Positions 48,836 to 57,128 of a stretch of DNA of 64,000 bases are shown here, in pieces. The stretch's first letter is position 1. Each line of letters begins with the position of its first letter. The stretch spans positions 372,001-436,000 of the forward strand of contig JAEURJ010000014.1 of assembly GCA_016789305.1 (NCBI GenBank). The letters run 5' to 3'. Both the position numbers and the translations under genes were made by a program. The notes beneath the pieces were generated by a model. It was not told where the DNA came from. It did not search any database and saw only the letters and a program-made list of their open reading frames with translations. The DNA comes from Anaerolineales bacterium. Lineage in GTDB: Bacteria; Chloroflexota; Anaerolineae; Anaerolineales; Villigracilaceae.

Positions 48836-49771
48836 ATGTCACAACTGATCACTCTCGGCGTTCTCTCTTCCTTATTCTTTAGCAGCACCTTCATCCTCAA
48901 TCGAGCCATGAGTCTCGCAGGCGGCCACTGGGCGTGGACCTCCAGCCTGCGCTTCGGATACATGCTTGTTTTTCTGATCCTGCTTCTTCTGATCACACAA
49001 GGCAAAAAAGCGCTGACACAGGTAAAGGAAGTCTTTATTCAACACTGGCTTTTTTGGATTCTCGCGGGCGGCATCGGCTTCGGCATATTTTATTCTTTCA
49101 TCACCTTTAGCGCCACGTACGCCACAGGCTGGATCATTGCCACCACCTGGCAAACCACCATCCTCGCCACACCCATCGTGTTGATCTTCTTTGGCAGGAA
49201 AGTTCCAGCCAAGGGAATTTTCCTGACCCTGCTAATCTTCATGGGTATTATTCTCGTCAACATCGAACACGCCATCACCACAGATCTTCCAACCGTTTTG
49301 CTCGGTGCTCTTCCCGTATTGGTCGCCGCCTTCGCCTACCCGATAGGAAATCAAATGGTGTGGGAAGCGCGGCTCGGTGAAAACAAAAAACTTCCGCATA
49401 TTCAAAATCCCATCTTGGAAAATGGCCTTGCACGAGTCCTGCTGCTCACCCTCGGCTCGATTCCGTTCTGGATCATTCTCCTGCTTGGGACTCAACCCCC
49501 GCCTCCCTCTTCGGGACAGCTGCTCAGCACTGCATTGGTTGCCCTGCTCTCCGGCGTGATCGCCACCACCCTTTTTCTGTACGCAAGGCATCTCTGCAAA
49601 CAACCATACGAGATAGCAGCCGTCGATGCGACTCAATCCATGGAAGTGGTCTTTTCACTCATCGGCGAGATCGTACTTTTAAATGGCACCATCCCCGGGG
49701 CATTGGGAATTGCCGGTATTCTTCTCACCATCATTGGACTTATCGCCTACATTGTCATGCAGTCCAGGTAA
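48836..49771 (+). CDS. DMT superfamily transporter, EamA/multidrug-efflux-like
   Basis: 311 residues with about ten helices in two EamA-like halves. SSLFFSSTFILNRAMSLAGG begins the first, and VALLSGVIATTLFLYARHLC with TQSMEVVFSLIGEIVLLNG ends the second. The best family match is the multidrug-resistance-efflux-type DMT group, close to YvbV/EmrE-like DUF-MMR proteins. Substrate unknown. Spaced 21 bases from the DHCW cupin gene and probably co-expressed with it. Confidence 0.8.
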   Translation: MSQLITLGVLSSLFFSSTFILNRAMSLAGGHWAWTSSLRFGYMLVFLILLLLITQGKKALTQVKEVFIQHWLFWILAGGIGFGIFYSFITFSATYATGWIIATTWQTTILATPIVLIFFGRKVPAKGIFLTLLIFMGIILVNIEHAITTDLPTVLLGALPVLVAAFAYPIGNQMVWEARLGENKKLPHIQNPILENGLARVLLLTLGSIPFWIILLLGTQPPPPSSGQLLSTALVALLSGVIATTLFLYARHLCKQPYEIAAVDATQSMEVVFSLIGEIVLLNGTIPGALGIAGILLTIIGLIAYIVMQSR

Positions 49772-49792
49772 TTCACCAAAAGGTTACACAGT

Positions 49793-50122
49793 ATGAACAT
49801 CCAGGACGTTCCATTCAACACCATAGACTGGAGTACGGTTCCTCAAACGGAACACATTGGAACAACGGGCGTCGCCTATTGGCGCACGTTTGAAATGGGC
49901 AACATTCGTGTTCGCATGGTCGAATATTCAGCCGGGTACATGGCCGATCACTGGTGCAACCGCGGACATGTACTGCTGGTAATGGAAGGTGAAATGGTCA
50001 CGGAACTCAGCGATGGAAGGAAATTCCACCTGAAGGCCGGCACGAGTTATCAGGTGGCGGATGACGCAAACCCGCACCGCTCCTCCACCGAATCAGGGGT
50101 GAAACTCTTTATTGTGGATTAA
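49793..50122 (+). CDS. DHCW-motif cupin-fold protein
   Basis: 109 residues. MADHWCNRGHVLLVMEGE contains the DHxC pattern that names the family, followed by the second cupin stretch FHLKAGTSYQVADDANPH. A single-domain cupin of unknown substrate; metal binding is likely through the His and Cys residues and the Glu of EGE. AAAGG precedes the ATG. It follows the EamA transporter and precedes a CDF transporter. Confidence 0.8.
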   Translation: MNIQDVPFNTIDWSTVPQTEHIGTTGVAYWRTFEMGNIRVRMVEYSAGYMADHWCNRGHVLLVMEGEMVTELSDGRKFHLKAGTSYQVADDANPHRSSTESGVKLFIVD

Positions 50123-50203
50123 CGCTGCAACGTATATCTTCAAAGAGAAACATACCAAAAGTCACTTCCACTGTGCCCAAGGAAAACATAAAATACATAA
50201 ATT

Positions 50204-51130
50204 ATGTCCACTCCCGTAATCAATCGCGCTTCGCTCACCCGTTTTGCCTGGCTTTCCATTGCCGCGGCAGTGCTCACGATTCTGATGAAGGCGGCTGCCT
50301 ATTGGTTGACCGGCTCGGTTGGTCTGCTTTCAGATGCGCTTGAATCCTTTGTAAACCTTGCCGGTGCGATCATGGCTTTGGCCATGCTGACCGTTGCCGC
50401 CCGCCCCGCTGACGAAGATCATTTATACGGTCACAGCAAAGCGGAGTATTTCTCCAGTGGTGTCGAAGGCACATTGATTCTCCTCGCTGCGGCCAGCATT
50501 GGCTTCACCGCCATTCAAAGGCTGATCCACCCTCAACCACTGGAACAGATCGGGTTGGGTATTGCGGTTTCAATTGCCGCTTCGTTAATCAACTTGATCG
50601 TCGCGCGAATTCTGCTGGCCGCAAGCAAACGTGATAACTCCATCACCCTGGAAGCCAATTCACAGCATTTGATGACCGACGTCTGGACATCGGTCGGTGT
50701 GACAATTGGAGTGGGCGCAGTTGTCTTAACCGGCTGGGAACGCCTGGACCCGATCGTGGCGCTTATCGTGGCCGCGAATATTATCTGGTCCGGCGTTCAT
50801 ATTGTCCGCAAATCTGTTTTAGGGTTGATGGATACCGCCCTTCCCCTTAATGAAGTAGCCATGGTACAGAAAGTGCTGGATAACCATATCCAAAAGGATG
50901 TGCAATATCATGCGCTCCGCACGCGTCAATCCGGCTCACGCAGATTTGTCTCCGTACATGTGCTTGTCCCCGGCAAATGGACCGTCCAACGCGGGCATGA
51001 ACTATTGGAACGCATCGAAGCCGATATTCGACAGGTACTGCCCTCCATTACGGTATTTACACACCTGGAATCCCTAAACGATCCCGCTTCATGGGATGAC
51101 ATTACGCTTGATCGAGACGATCATATTTAA
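50204..51130 (+). CDS. Cation diffusion facilitator family transporter
   Basis: 308 residues with six helices and a cytoplasmic C-terminal domain. [20 protein letters not shown] supplies the Asp of the first half of the zinc site and [19 protein letters not shown] the HxxxD of the second; [19 protein letters not shown] is the conserved loop. It should export Zn2+, Fe2+ or Mn2+ in exchange for H+. The Ser at the LLSDALES position keeps the usual SDALES form. A bidirectional terminator follows. Confidence 0.9.
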   Translation: MSTPVINRASLTRFAWLSIAAAVLTILMKAAAYWLTGSVGLLSDALESFVNLAGAIMALAMLTVAARPADEDHLYGHSKAEYFSSGVEGTLILLAAASIGFTAIQRLIHPQPLEQIGLGIAVSIAASLINLIVARILLAASKRDNSITLEANSQHLMTDVWTSVGVTIGVGAVVLTGWERLDPIVALIVAANIIWSGVHIVRKSVLGLMDTALPLNEVAMVQKVLDNHIQKDVQYHALRTRQSGSRRFVSVHVLVPGKWTVQRGHELLERIEADIRQVLPSITVFTHLESLNDPASWDDITLDRDDHI

Positions 51131-51154
51131 TGCATGAAGTCTGTTTATAAAAAT

Positions 51155-51186
51155 AAAAAACAGCCCCGAGCAAGAGGCTGTTTTTT
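51155..51186. terminator. Bidirectional terminator
   Basis: AAAAAACAGCC and GGCTGTTTTTT form a stem with a ten-base loop, with T runs on both strands. It separates the convergent CDF and proline dehydrogenase genes. Confidence 0.9.
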
Positions 51187-51200
51187 ATTGAACCAGGATG

Positions 51201-52160
51201 CTATCCTTTGAAGAAATTCGTAATGAAGAACCAGATATTTGCCGGCCGCTCTGCGAGGCGTCTCATAAAGTATGGATACCAGTGTGTCCCAAACGGAACA
51301 TAAACACGCACTGGATATCCTTCCTTCGCCAATTTCTCCTGCAAATCACGGCGAATCCCATAGAGCATTTGGAATTCGAGTCCATTTTTCGGGAGACCCA
51401 CTTTATCCGCATATTGTTTCGCAAATGCGATGCGTTTTTCATCGTGCGAGGCGATTGCAGGGATTGGCGGTACGCGTCCGTCATCCGATAATTTCGATCC
51501 GCTTTCCAGCGACGCATCAATGAGGATCTTGGTCAGCAGGTCATAATTCGCATCCACATCTGATTTTTGGGGAAAGGCTTTGTCCGGAGGTTCCTTGTAT
51601 GCACCTTTGACTACACGGATCCGCGTCTTGTCTTGTAAAAGACGGCGCGTATCCGCCTCTGCACGATAGAGATAGGATTGCACCGCCATGCCTACGTTGG
51701 TGTATCCCTTTTCAAGCATCGCATAATATAGATTGATGGTCTTATCGGTATAGGGGGTATCTTCAATATCAAGGCGCACAAAAGTATTGCTTTGTTTTGC
51801 ACGGGATAGGATCCTTTCGAGATTCTCCGCACACAGGCTTTCGTCGAGGCCGAGGCCGATCTGAGTCAGCTTGATGGAGACATTGCCTCTCGCAGCGGGA
51901 TCAGTTCCCAGCGCGTCGAGAGTCGCGAAGATGTCATCAGTCGCCTGCTGCGCTTCATCAGGAGTATTCGTATGTTCGCCGAGATGATCAAGCGTCACAT
52001 TGATCCCCCTGGCATTTAACTCATGAACGACGCGGATCGCGTCGCTTAACCGGGTGCCTGCCACAAAACGGGAGGCCGTTCGCCAGGCAAAACTCCAGCC
52101 GGTCACCAACTTTTGTGCCCAGGCCGCCTTGGAAAGATAAATCAAAAAAGATCGAAGCAT
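51201..52160 (-). CDS. Proline dehydrogenase (monofunctional)
   Basis: 319 residues. NVTLDHLGEHT, VSIKLTQIGLG, FVRLDIEDT and RVVKGAYKEP are strands of the FAD-binding TIM barrel. FQMLYGIRRDLQ and YVPFGTHWYPYFMRRLAER carry the substrate-binding Arg residues. It oxidises L-proline to pyrroline-5-carboxylate at the membrane and passes electrons to quinone. No P5C dehydrogenase gene is nearby and no DNA-binding domain is fused. GGAAGGA precedes the ATG. Divergent from a beta-lactamase-fold gene. Confidence 0.9.
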   Translation of the reverse strand: MLRSFLIYLSKAAWAQKLVTGWSFAWRTASRFVAGTRLSDAIRVVHELNARGINVTLDHLGEHTNTPDEAQQATDDIFATLDALGTDPAARGNVSIKLTQIGLGLDESLCAENLERILSRAKQSNTFVRLDIEDTPYTDKTINLYYAMLEKGYTNVGMAVQSYLYRAEADTRRLLQDKTRIRVVKGAYKEPPDKAFPQKSDVDANYDLLTKILIDASLESGSKLSDDGRVPPIPAIASHDEKRIAFAKQYADKVGLPKNGLEFQMLYGIRRDLQEKLAKEGYPVRVYVPFGTHWYPYFMRRLAERPANIWFFITNFFKG

Positions 52161-52241
52161 TGCGATCCTTCCGAAATGAGATAACCAGCCATGCTGGCCT
52201 TGTCAACGACCGTATTCTAGCACAGGCCCTCTGTTTTGGTA

Positions 52242-52250
52242 TGTTATACT
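52242..52250 (+). promoter_or_regulatory. Extended -10 promoter element
   Basis: TGTTATACT at 52242-52250 is an extended -10 form (TGnTATACT) 34 bases before the GTG start at 52285. The -35 is weak, as expected of this class. Confidence 0.5.
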
Positions 52251-52284
52251 TTTTATGTGATTTTCATCATTGTCTGGAGGACTA

Positions 52285-53775
52285 GTGAGAAACCGTAATA
52301 CAAACACCATCCTTCGGGGTGTATCCATTCTGTTTTTGGTTGTGGCCGTGGTGGTTGCGATTTTCTCTCTCATTGGCTACAGTCGTCAAAGAAATAATTA
52401 TCCTGCCGGCATGATGGTTGCCGGCGTGCCCGTTGGCGGGCTGACTCCCGCCGAAGCATCGCAGCGTTTACTCGAAGTGTACACCTCGCCCATCGAAGTG
52501 AAGTACGGTGAAGGCATTATTCAGATCGAGCCCGGGCTGGTTGGCTTTCAAGCCGATGTGGAAACCATGCTCGCCGCCGCCGATCTCAGCCGCACAGGCG
52601 GTTCCTTTTGGGGCGGTTTTTGGGATTATCTTTGGAATCGCAACACCCAAGGGACGGAAATTCCGCTCAGTTCTTCGATTTCAGAAGATCGCCTGCGGGA
52701 ATATTTACAAACTGAAATTGCCGCTCGTTACGATGAGCCGCCTACACCTGCACAGCCGGTTCCGGGAGGGACCTCATTCCTGCCCGGCACCCCCGGACAG
52801 ACGCTTGACCTCGACCGCGCCGTTCAGTTGATCACCGATGCTTTACGGTCTCCCACCAATCGTTCGATCGCATTGACCTTCAGCCGAACCACAGCCGCAA
52901 GGCCCACCATCGAAAATCTTGAAATTCTGCTAAAACAAATTGTCACTGTTTCAGGCTTTGACGGATTGATCGGCTTCTACATGGTCGATCTGCAAACCGG
53001 TCAGGAAATCCATTTCTCCATGGAAAATAAACAGGAGATCCCGGTGGAACCGGACATTGCCTTTACGGCATCCAGCACGATCAAGGTGCCCATCGTTGCT
53101 TCCTACTTGATCAATCGCGGCAGCAATCTTGATTCAGGGACCGCCGAAACCATTTCGCGCGTGCTTGGAAAATCAGATAACTCGGCAACCGACATTGTTC
53201 TCGGCGGCATCGATCCAAACATTGGCCCGCTCATTGTTAGCGAAAATATGAAGACCATTGGCCTGCAAAGCACCTTTATCAACGGCTTCTTCTATTTAGG
53301 TGCGCCGCCGCTTTCCGTTCAACCGATCACACCGGGCAATTCACGAACCGACGTGTTCACCGATCCCGACCCGTATTCTCAAACAACGCCTTCCGAAATG
53401 GGCGCACTGCTCACGGATATTTATCAGTGTGCGCAAAACGGCGGCGGAGCGCTGGTGGCCGCCTTCCCAGATAAGATCACATCGAGCACCTGTCAGTTGC
53501 TCATTGATTTCATGGCGCAGGACAAACTTGGTGCATTGATCCAGGGCGGCGTTCCGGACGGAACTCTTGTTCCCCACAAACATGGATACGTCCCCGCTTC
53601 GGACGGGACCGTGCATGATATCAGCGACGCAGGCATCGTCTACACCTCCGGCGGAAATTTTGTGATCACAGTGTACACCTATCATCCCATCAACAACCTG
53701 TGGGATACCACGAACCCGTTGATCGCGGACCTTGCCAAAGCGGTTTACAACTATTTCAACACCGCAGTTCAGTAA
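52285..53775 (+). CDS. Membrane-anchored class A beta-lactamase-fold serine hydrolase
   Basis: 496 residues. The start GTG 52285 follows GGAGG at four to six bases; an in-frame TTG before it is less likely. One membrane helix (about 9-31) is followed by a region with AGVPVGGLTPAEASQRL, a peptidoglycan-binding-like fold common beside transpeptidases, and a beta-lactamase-like domain. There, SxxK is S264-T-I-K267, SDN is kept in GKSDNSATD, and the KTG box reads HKHG. A penicillin-binding or serine-hydrolase role outside the cell is likely; resistance is unproven. Confidence 0.75.
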   Translation: MRNRNTNTILRGVSILFLVVAVVVAIFSLIGYSRQRNNYPAGMMVAGVPVGGLTPAEASQRLLEVYTSPIEVKYGEGIIQIEPGLVGFQADVETMLAAADLSRTGGSFWGGFWDYLWNRNTQGTEIPLSSSISEDRLREYLQTEIAARYDEPPTPAQPVPGGTSFLPGTPGQTLDLDRAVQLITDALRSPTNRSIALTFSRTTAARPTIENLEILLKQIVTVSGFDGLIGFYMVDLQTGQEIHFSMENKQEIPVEPDIAFTASSTIKVPIVASYLINRGSNLDSGTAETISRVLGKSDNSATDIVLGGIDPNIGPLIVSENMKTIGLQSTFINGFFYLGAPPLSVQPITPGNSRTDVFTDPDPYSQTTPSEMGALLTDIYQCAQNGGGALVAAFPDKITSSTCQLLIDFMAQDKLGALIQGGVPDGTLVPHKHGYVPASDGTVHDISDAGIVYTSGGNFVITVYTYHPINNLWDTTNPLIADLAKAVYNYFNTAVQ

Positions 53776-53780
53776 TCAGC

Positions 53781-53812
53781 AGACCCTGTTTCATGAAACA
53801 GGGTCTTTTTTT
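53781..53812 (+). terminator. Rho-independent terminator
   Basis: AGACCCTGTTTC and GAAACAGGGTCT form a 12-base stem with a 2-base centre, followed by seven T. It directly follows the beta-lactamase-fold gene. Confidence 0.9.
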
Positions 53813-53831
53813 CTCACTGCGTATAAAGTAC

Positions 53832-53881
53832 CCCCTCTGTCAAATTGCGATTCCATAAAAAAACGCAATTTGAGAGAGGGG
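53832..53881. repeat. 18-base inverted repeat upstream of the zinc-ribbon gene
   Basis: CCCCTCTGTCAAATTGCG (53832-53849) and CGCAATTTGAGAGAGGGG (53864-53881) are complementary with one mismatch around a 14-base loop. It ends five bases before the TATAAT of the next gene, so it may be an operator or a remnant element. Confidence 0.65.
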
Positions 53882-53885
53882 CGGG

Positions 53886-53891
53886 TATAAT
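53886..53891 (+). promoter_or_regulatory. Putative -10 element, leaderless-type
   Basis: TATAAT ends 7 bases before ATG 53899. No convincing -35 is visible at the usual distance; the inverted repeat covers that position, which suggests an activator or special control. Confidence 0.45.
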
Positions 53892-53898
53892 TCAAGCC

Positions 53899-54600
53899 AT
53901 GAGTGCATCCCTAGGACTTTTCCGTCTGCAACAAGTGGACAGCCAGATCGATCGCGCTCGCCAACAATTGGATCAAATTCGCAGAACACTTGAGAACGAT
54001 GTTGAATTAAAAAAAGCACTGGCATTTGTGGAAGCATCACAGGCTGACCTTCACGTCGCGAGGCATGATCTAAAAACCGCCGAAGCCGAAGCGGAAGCGC
54101 AAAAAATAAAGATCGAACAAACCGAAGCCAGCTTATATGGCGGCAGTGTCCACAACCCCAAGGAGTTGCAGGACTTGCAAAGGGAAGTCGCTTCACTAAA
54201 AAAACATCTCGCTACCCTCGAAGAGAGGGAACTTGAAGCGATGGTCAAGGCTGAAAAGGCCGAAGCAGTTTTGGGCGAAGCGCGAAGCGGGCTCGAATCC
54301 ATTCAATCGCGATTGAGCGGCGAACATAAGAAGTTATTGGATGAACAATCCAAATTATTCAAAGACCTTGAAAGATTAAGCGAGGAACGGGAGGCTTCAG
54401 TCAACCCGGTGGAAGGCAGTTATATGACCATCTATAACGATCTTCGCAAACAAAAACGCGGCGTGGCTGTGACCGAGTTCGAGGACAACTCGTGTTCTTC
54501 CTGCGGCGCAACCCTCACCAGTTCACTGCAGCAGAACGCCAAGTCTCCAAGACAATTATCGTACTGTCCATCCTGCGGAAGAATTTTATACGCGAGTTGA
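53899..54600 (+). CDS. Coiled-coil protein with C-terminal C4 zinc ribbon (CT398/Cdsz-like)
   Basis: 233 residues. Residues about 5-170 form a long coiled-coil hairpin (LQQVDSQIDRARQQLDQIRR, then LQREVASLKKHLATLEEREL). The end holds two CxxC pairs, CSSCG and CPSCG, as in the zf-RING_7 zinc ribbon. Known relatives act with secretion or cell-division systems in several phyla, but the role in Chloroflexota is unknown. The stop is followed after three bases by the ATG of the NACHT-type gene, so the two are tightly linked. Confidence 0.8.
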   Translation: MSASLGLFRLQQVDSQIDRARQQLDQIRRTLENDVELKKALAFVEASQADLHVARHDLKTAEAEAEAQKIKIEQTEASLYGGSVHNPKELQDLQREVASLKKHLATLEERELEAMVKAEKAEAVLGEARSGLESIQSRLSGEHKKLLDEQSKLFKDLERLSEEREASVNPVEGSYMTIYNDLRKQKRGVAVTEFEDNSCSSCGATLTSSLQQNAKSPRQLSYCPSCGRILYAS

Positions 54601-54603
54601 GCC

Positions 54604-57126
54604 ATGTTCCTTTTCGGATTTGACCCCTTTTCATTTTTTGCAGGCTTTATTTCCGCCTCCGTTTTTTGGTGGCTGGTCACGCGCGCGCGTCCGTTGTGGA
54701 ATGAACTGCGCTCGGGAATGAAGGAACAGCAGGAAGTATCTCAATCCCGTAAAAAAAATACGGTGGAAGAGAATCATCGTCGCAACACATTGCGACACGC
54801 GCAGGGAATGCATCTTGCCGCGCCGCTTTTTGCGCTGGATGAAATCCTGCAAACTCCGTTGGTCCTTGCCCCTCAGCCGGTGGTTGAACCCGGCACCCCG
54901 CCCGCATTTGAAGATGTGATCTCGCAAACAGTTCCATATCTCCCCACCTGGCCGGAGATTGGGGCAGCCTTCGGCACTCAATCTCTGACGCTGCCACAGG
55001 CACTTGCGGGAAATTCCAACATAGTGATCATCGGCCAACCTGGCGTTGGCAAGACGGTCGCATTGGCACATATTGCCTCCCTGCTTGCAAATCGAAGTGA
55101 AGAGATGGGAGCATTGCAAGAAACCATTCCCTTCCTTCTTCATGTGGCAAATCTTAAACTTCCGATCAGCGATGAAAAAGACGCGCTGCGACCCATTGTG
55201 GATACTTTCTCTGAAAACGCATCCATGCTGGATCTGGGTCGTTTGCCTGCATTTATTCAAAGTGCATTCAAGGCCGGCAACACACTTTTGCTGGTCGACG
55301 GCTATGATGAGATCACCCCTGCCGAGCAGCAAGTGGTCAGCGAATATTTCAAGACCCTGATCAAGGTCTTTCCCAAAAACAGAATTGTCACCACAGGCAC
55401 ACCTGAATATCTTGATGGCTTGATCGCACTTGGTTTTGCACCGCTATCGCTCATCACATGGTCATCGCGACAAAGCGAACGATTTATTCAACAATGGGGT
55501 GATCTATGGAGCAGAACGGTCAGCCTGGAAGCCTGGGCACAAACGGGACCCGAACAGGTCGATCCGCTTCTGCTTAACGTCTGGCTGGGTGCTGACAATC
55601 TAAATTTAACCCCCCTTGAGATGACTCTCAAAACGTGGGGCGCCTACGCTGGGGACAGCCTTGGTCCCCATGTATTGGAAGCAATTGCCACTCACATTCG
55701 CCGTATTGCCCCTCAAAACACACCATTGGCCGCACTAGAAACGCTCGCCATGCAGGCGACCCTAAGTGCGCAACCGGTCTTCGACCCACGCAAGGCACGA
55801 GATTGGGTTAAATCCTTTGAACCCGCGGAAGAAAAGATTGAAGGTGAAGAAACAGCGGAGGCCGCAGCAAATGTAAAACCGGCCAAGGGGAAGAAAAACG
55901 AAAAAGTCGTTGCAACACCCACCTACGGTCTGTTAAGCAAAATGACAACCAGTGGGTTATTGGTCAGCTATACCAACAATCGCATGAGATTTATTCACCC
56001 GGTTTTCGCAGGCTATCTGGCTGGCCGGGCCATGACCACCTACAATGCACAGGAACCCATTTTGAATCAACCGGATTGGGTTGGGAAGTATCTCGCCATG
56101 CGTTACTTCGCCGCCTTTGGAGATGCCAGTAAACTTGTGCAATCTCTCATGGAATTTTCCCGCCTGCCGATGCATCGCCCATTGATGGCAGCAGCCCGCT
56201 TCCTGCGGGATGCGCCTAAAAATGCACCCTGGCGCGGAAAACTCTTCGGCACCCTTGCCGCCATTCTGCAAACCGAAGGGATTCCGCTCGGCGTGCGTGG
56301 ACAAGCCATGGCCGCATTCGTTTACAGCAATGACCCCAATGCAGCAGTTCTTTTCAGGCAATTTGCAACCACCACTTCATTCGAATTGGTTCAATTGGCT
56401 GTTTTAGGCCTGGGTGCGATCAAAGATGGAAAAGCTGTTCAGGTTCTTGAACAAGCACAAGGCGCGCCAAGCCTCGCCGTGCGGCGTGCGGCCTGTATGG
56501 CTCTGGTAGCGATTGGTTCCAATGATGCATTGGAATCTGTGGCTCAAACCCTGCTCAGCGGTGATGAAGATGTCCGCCGGGCCGCTGCAGAAGCTCTCGC
56601 CAGTGATCCTGTCGAAGGTCATGCCGTATTAAGAGAAGGTATTTCACATAAAGATATTCTTCTACGGCGTGCCATTGCATATGGCCTTGGGCGTCTGGAA
56701 GATCCATGGGCACGCGAAGCGTTGGAAAAAATTCAGATCGAAGACGATCAATGGGTGGTTCGCAATGCCGCCACCGAAGTGCTGGATGCGAAAACCAACA
56801 TCGCATCGCGCGCGCCGCGCAAGCTCAAGTCCCCGTCCGATTCGCCCTGGCTCGTTGAATTTGCCGGGAAAAATGGTGTTGGCATTTCCCCAGGCACCCC
56901 CGCAACAGATATTCTCCTGCTCGCATTAAAAACTGACGACCCGGAGACCCGCCTTGCCGCATTGCCCTACCTGAAATATGTTCCTTCTGAAGGTGTTGTA
57001 ACTCAACTGTATCACGCCATGTACAAGGATGATCCCGAATTACGCGAAGCTGCATTCAATACGCTTTGGGAGATCGGCATGTCCGGCGTAAAACTTCCAG
57101 ACCCAACCCAACTTGGATTAAGCTAA
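54604..57126 (+). CDS. Membrane-anchored NACHT-type NTPase with HEAT repeats
   Basis: 840 residues. A membrane helix at about 8-26 is followed by a basic tail and the NTPase domain: Walker A GQPGVGKT (Lys150, Thr151) and LLLVDGYDEI (Asp232, with DE at 235-236), the NACHT form of Walker B. A charged low-complexity linker lies at about 417-440. From about 520 onward, HEAT-like helices repeat (LAVLGLGAIKDGKAVQVLEQ, then ALVAIGSNDALESVAQTL and EALASDPVEG). STAND-type proteins sense a ligand and assemble; the target here is unknown. Confidence 0.75.
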   Translation: MFLFGFDPFSFFAGFISASVFWWLVTRARPLWNELRSGMKEQQEVSQSRKKNTVEENHRRNTLRHAQGMHLAAPLFALDEILQTPLVLAPQPVVEPGTPPAFEDVISQTVPYLPTWPEIGAAFGTQSLTLPQALAGNSNIVIIGQPGVGKTVALAHIASLLANRSEEMGALQETIPFLLHVANLKLPISDEKDALRPIVDTFSENASMLDLGRLPAFIQSAFKAGNTLLLVDGYDEITPAEQQVVSEYFKTLIKVFPKNRIVTTGTPEYLDGLIALGFAPLSLITWSSRQSERFIQQWGDLWSRTVSLEAWAQTGPEQVDPLLLNVWLGADNLNLTPLEMTLKTWGAYAGDSLGPHVLEAIATHIRRIAPQNTPLAALETLAMQATLSAQPVFDPRKARDWVKSFEPAEEKIEGEETAEAAANVKPAKGKKNEKVVATPTYGLLSKMTTSGLLVSYTNNRMRFIHPVFAGYLAGRAMTTYNAQEPILNQPDWVGKYLAMRYFAAFGDASKLVQSLMEFSRLPMHRPLMAAARFLRDAPKNAPWRGKLFGTLAAILQTEGIPLGVRGQAMAAFVYSNDPNAAVLFRQFATTTSFELVQLAVLGLGAIKDGKAVQVLEQAQGAPSLAVRRAACMALVAIGSNDALESVAQTLLSGDEDVRRAAAEALASDPVEGHAVLREGISHKDILLRRAIAYGLGRLEDPWAREALEKIQIEDDQWVVRNAATEVLDAKTNIASRAPRKLKSPSDSPWLVEFAGKNGVGISPGTPATDILLLALKTDDPETRLAALPYLKYVPSEGVVTQLYHAMYKDDPELREAAFNTLWEIGMSGVKLPDPTQLGLS

Positions 57127-57128
57127 CC

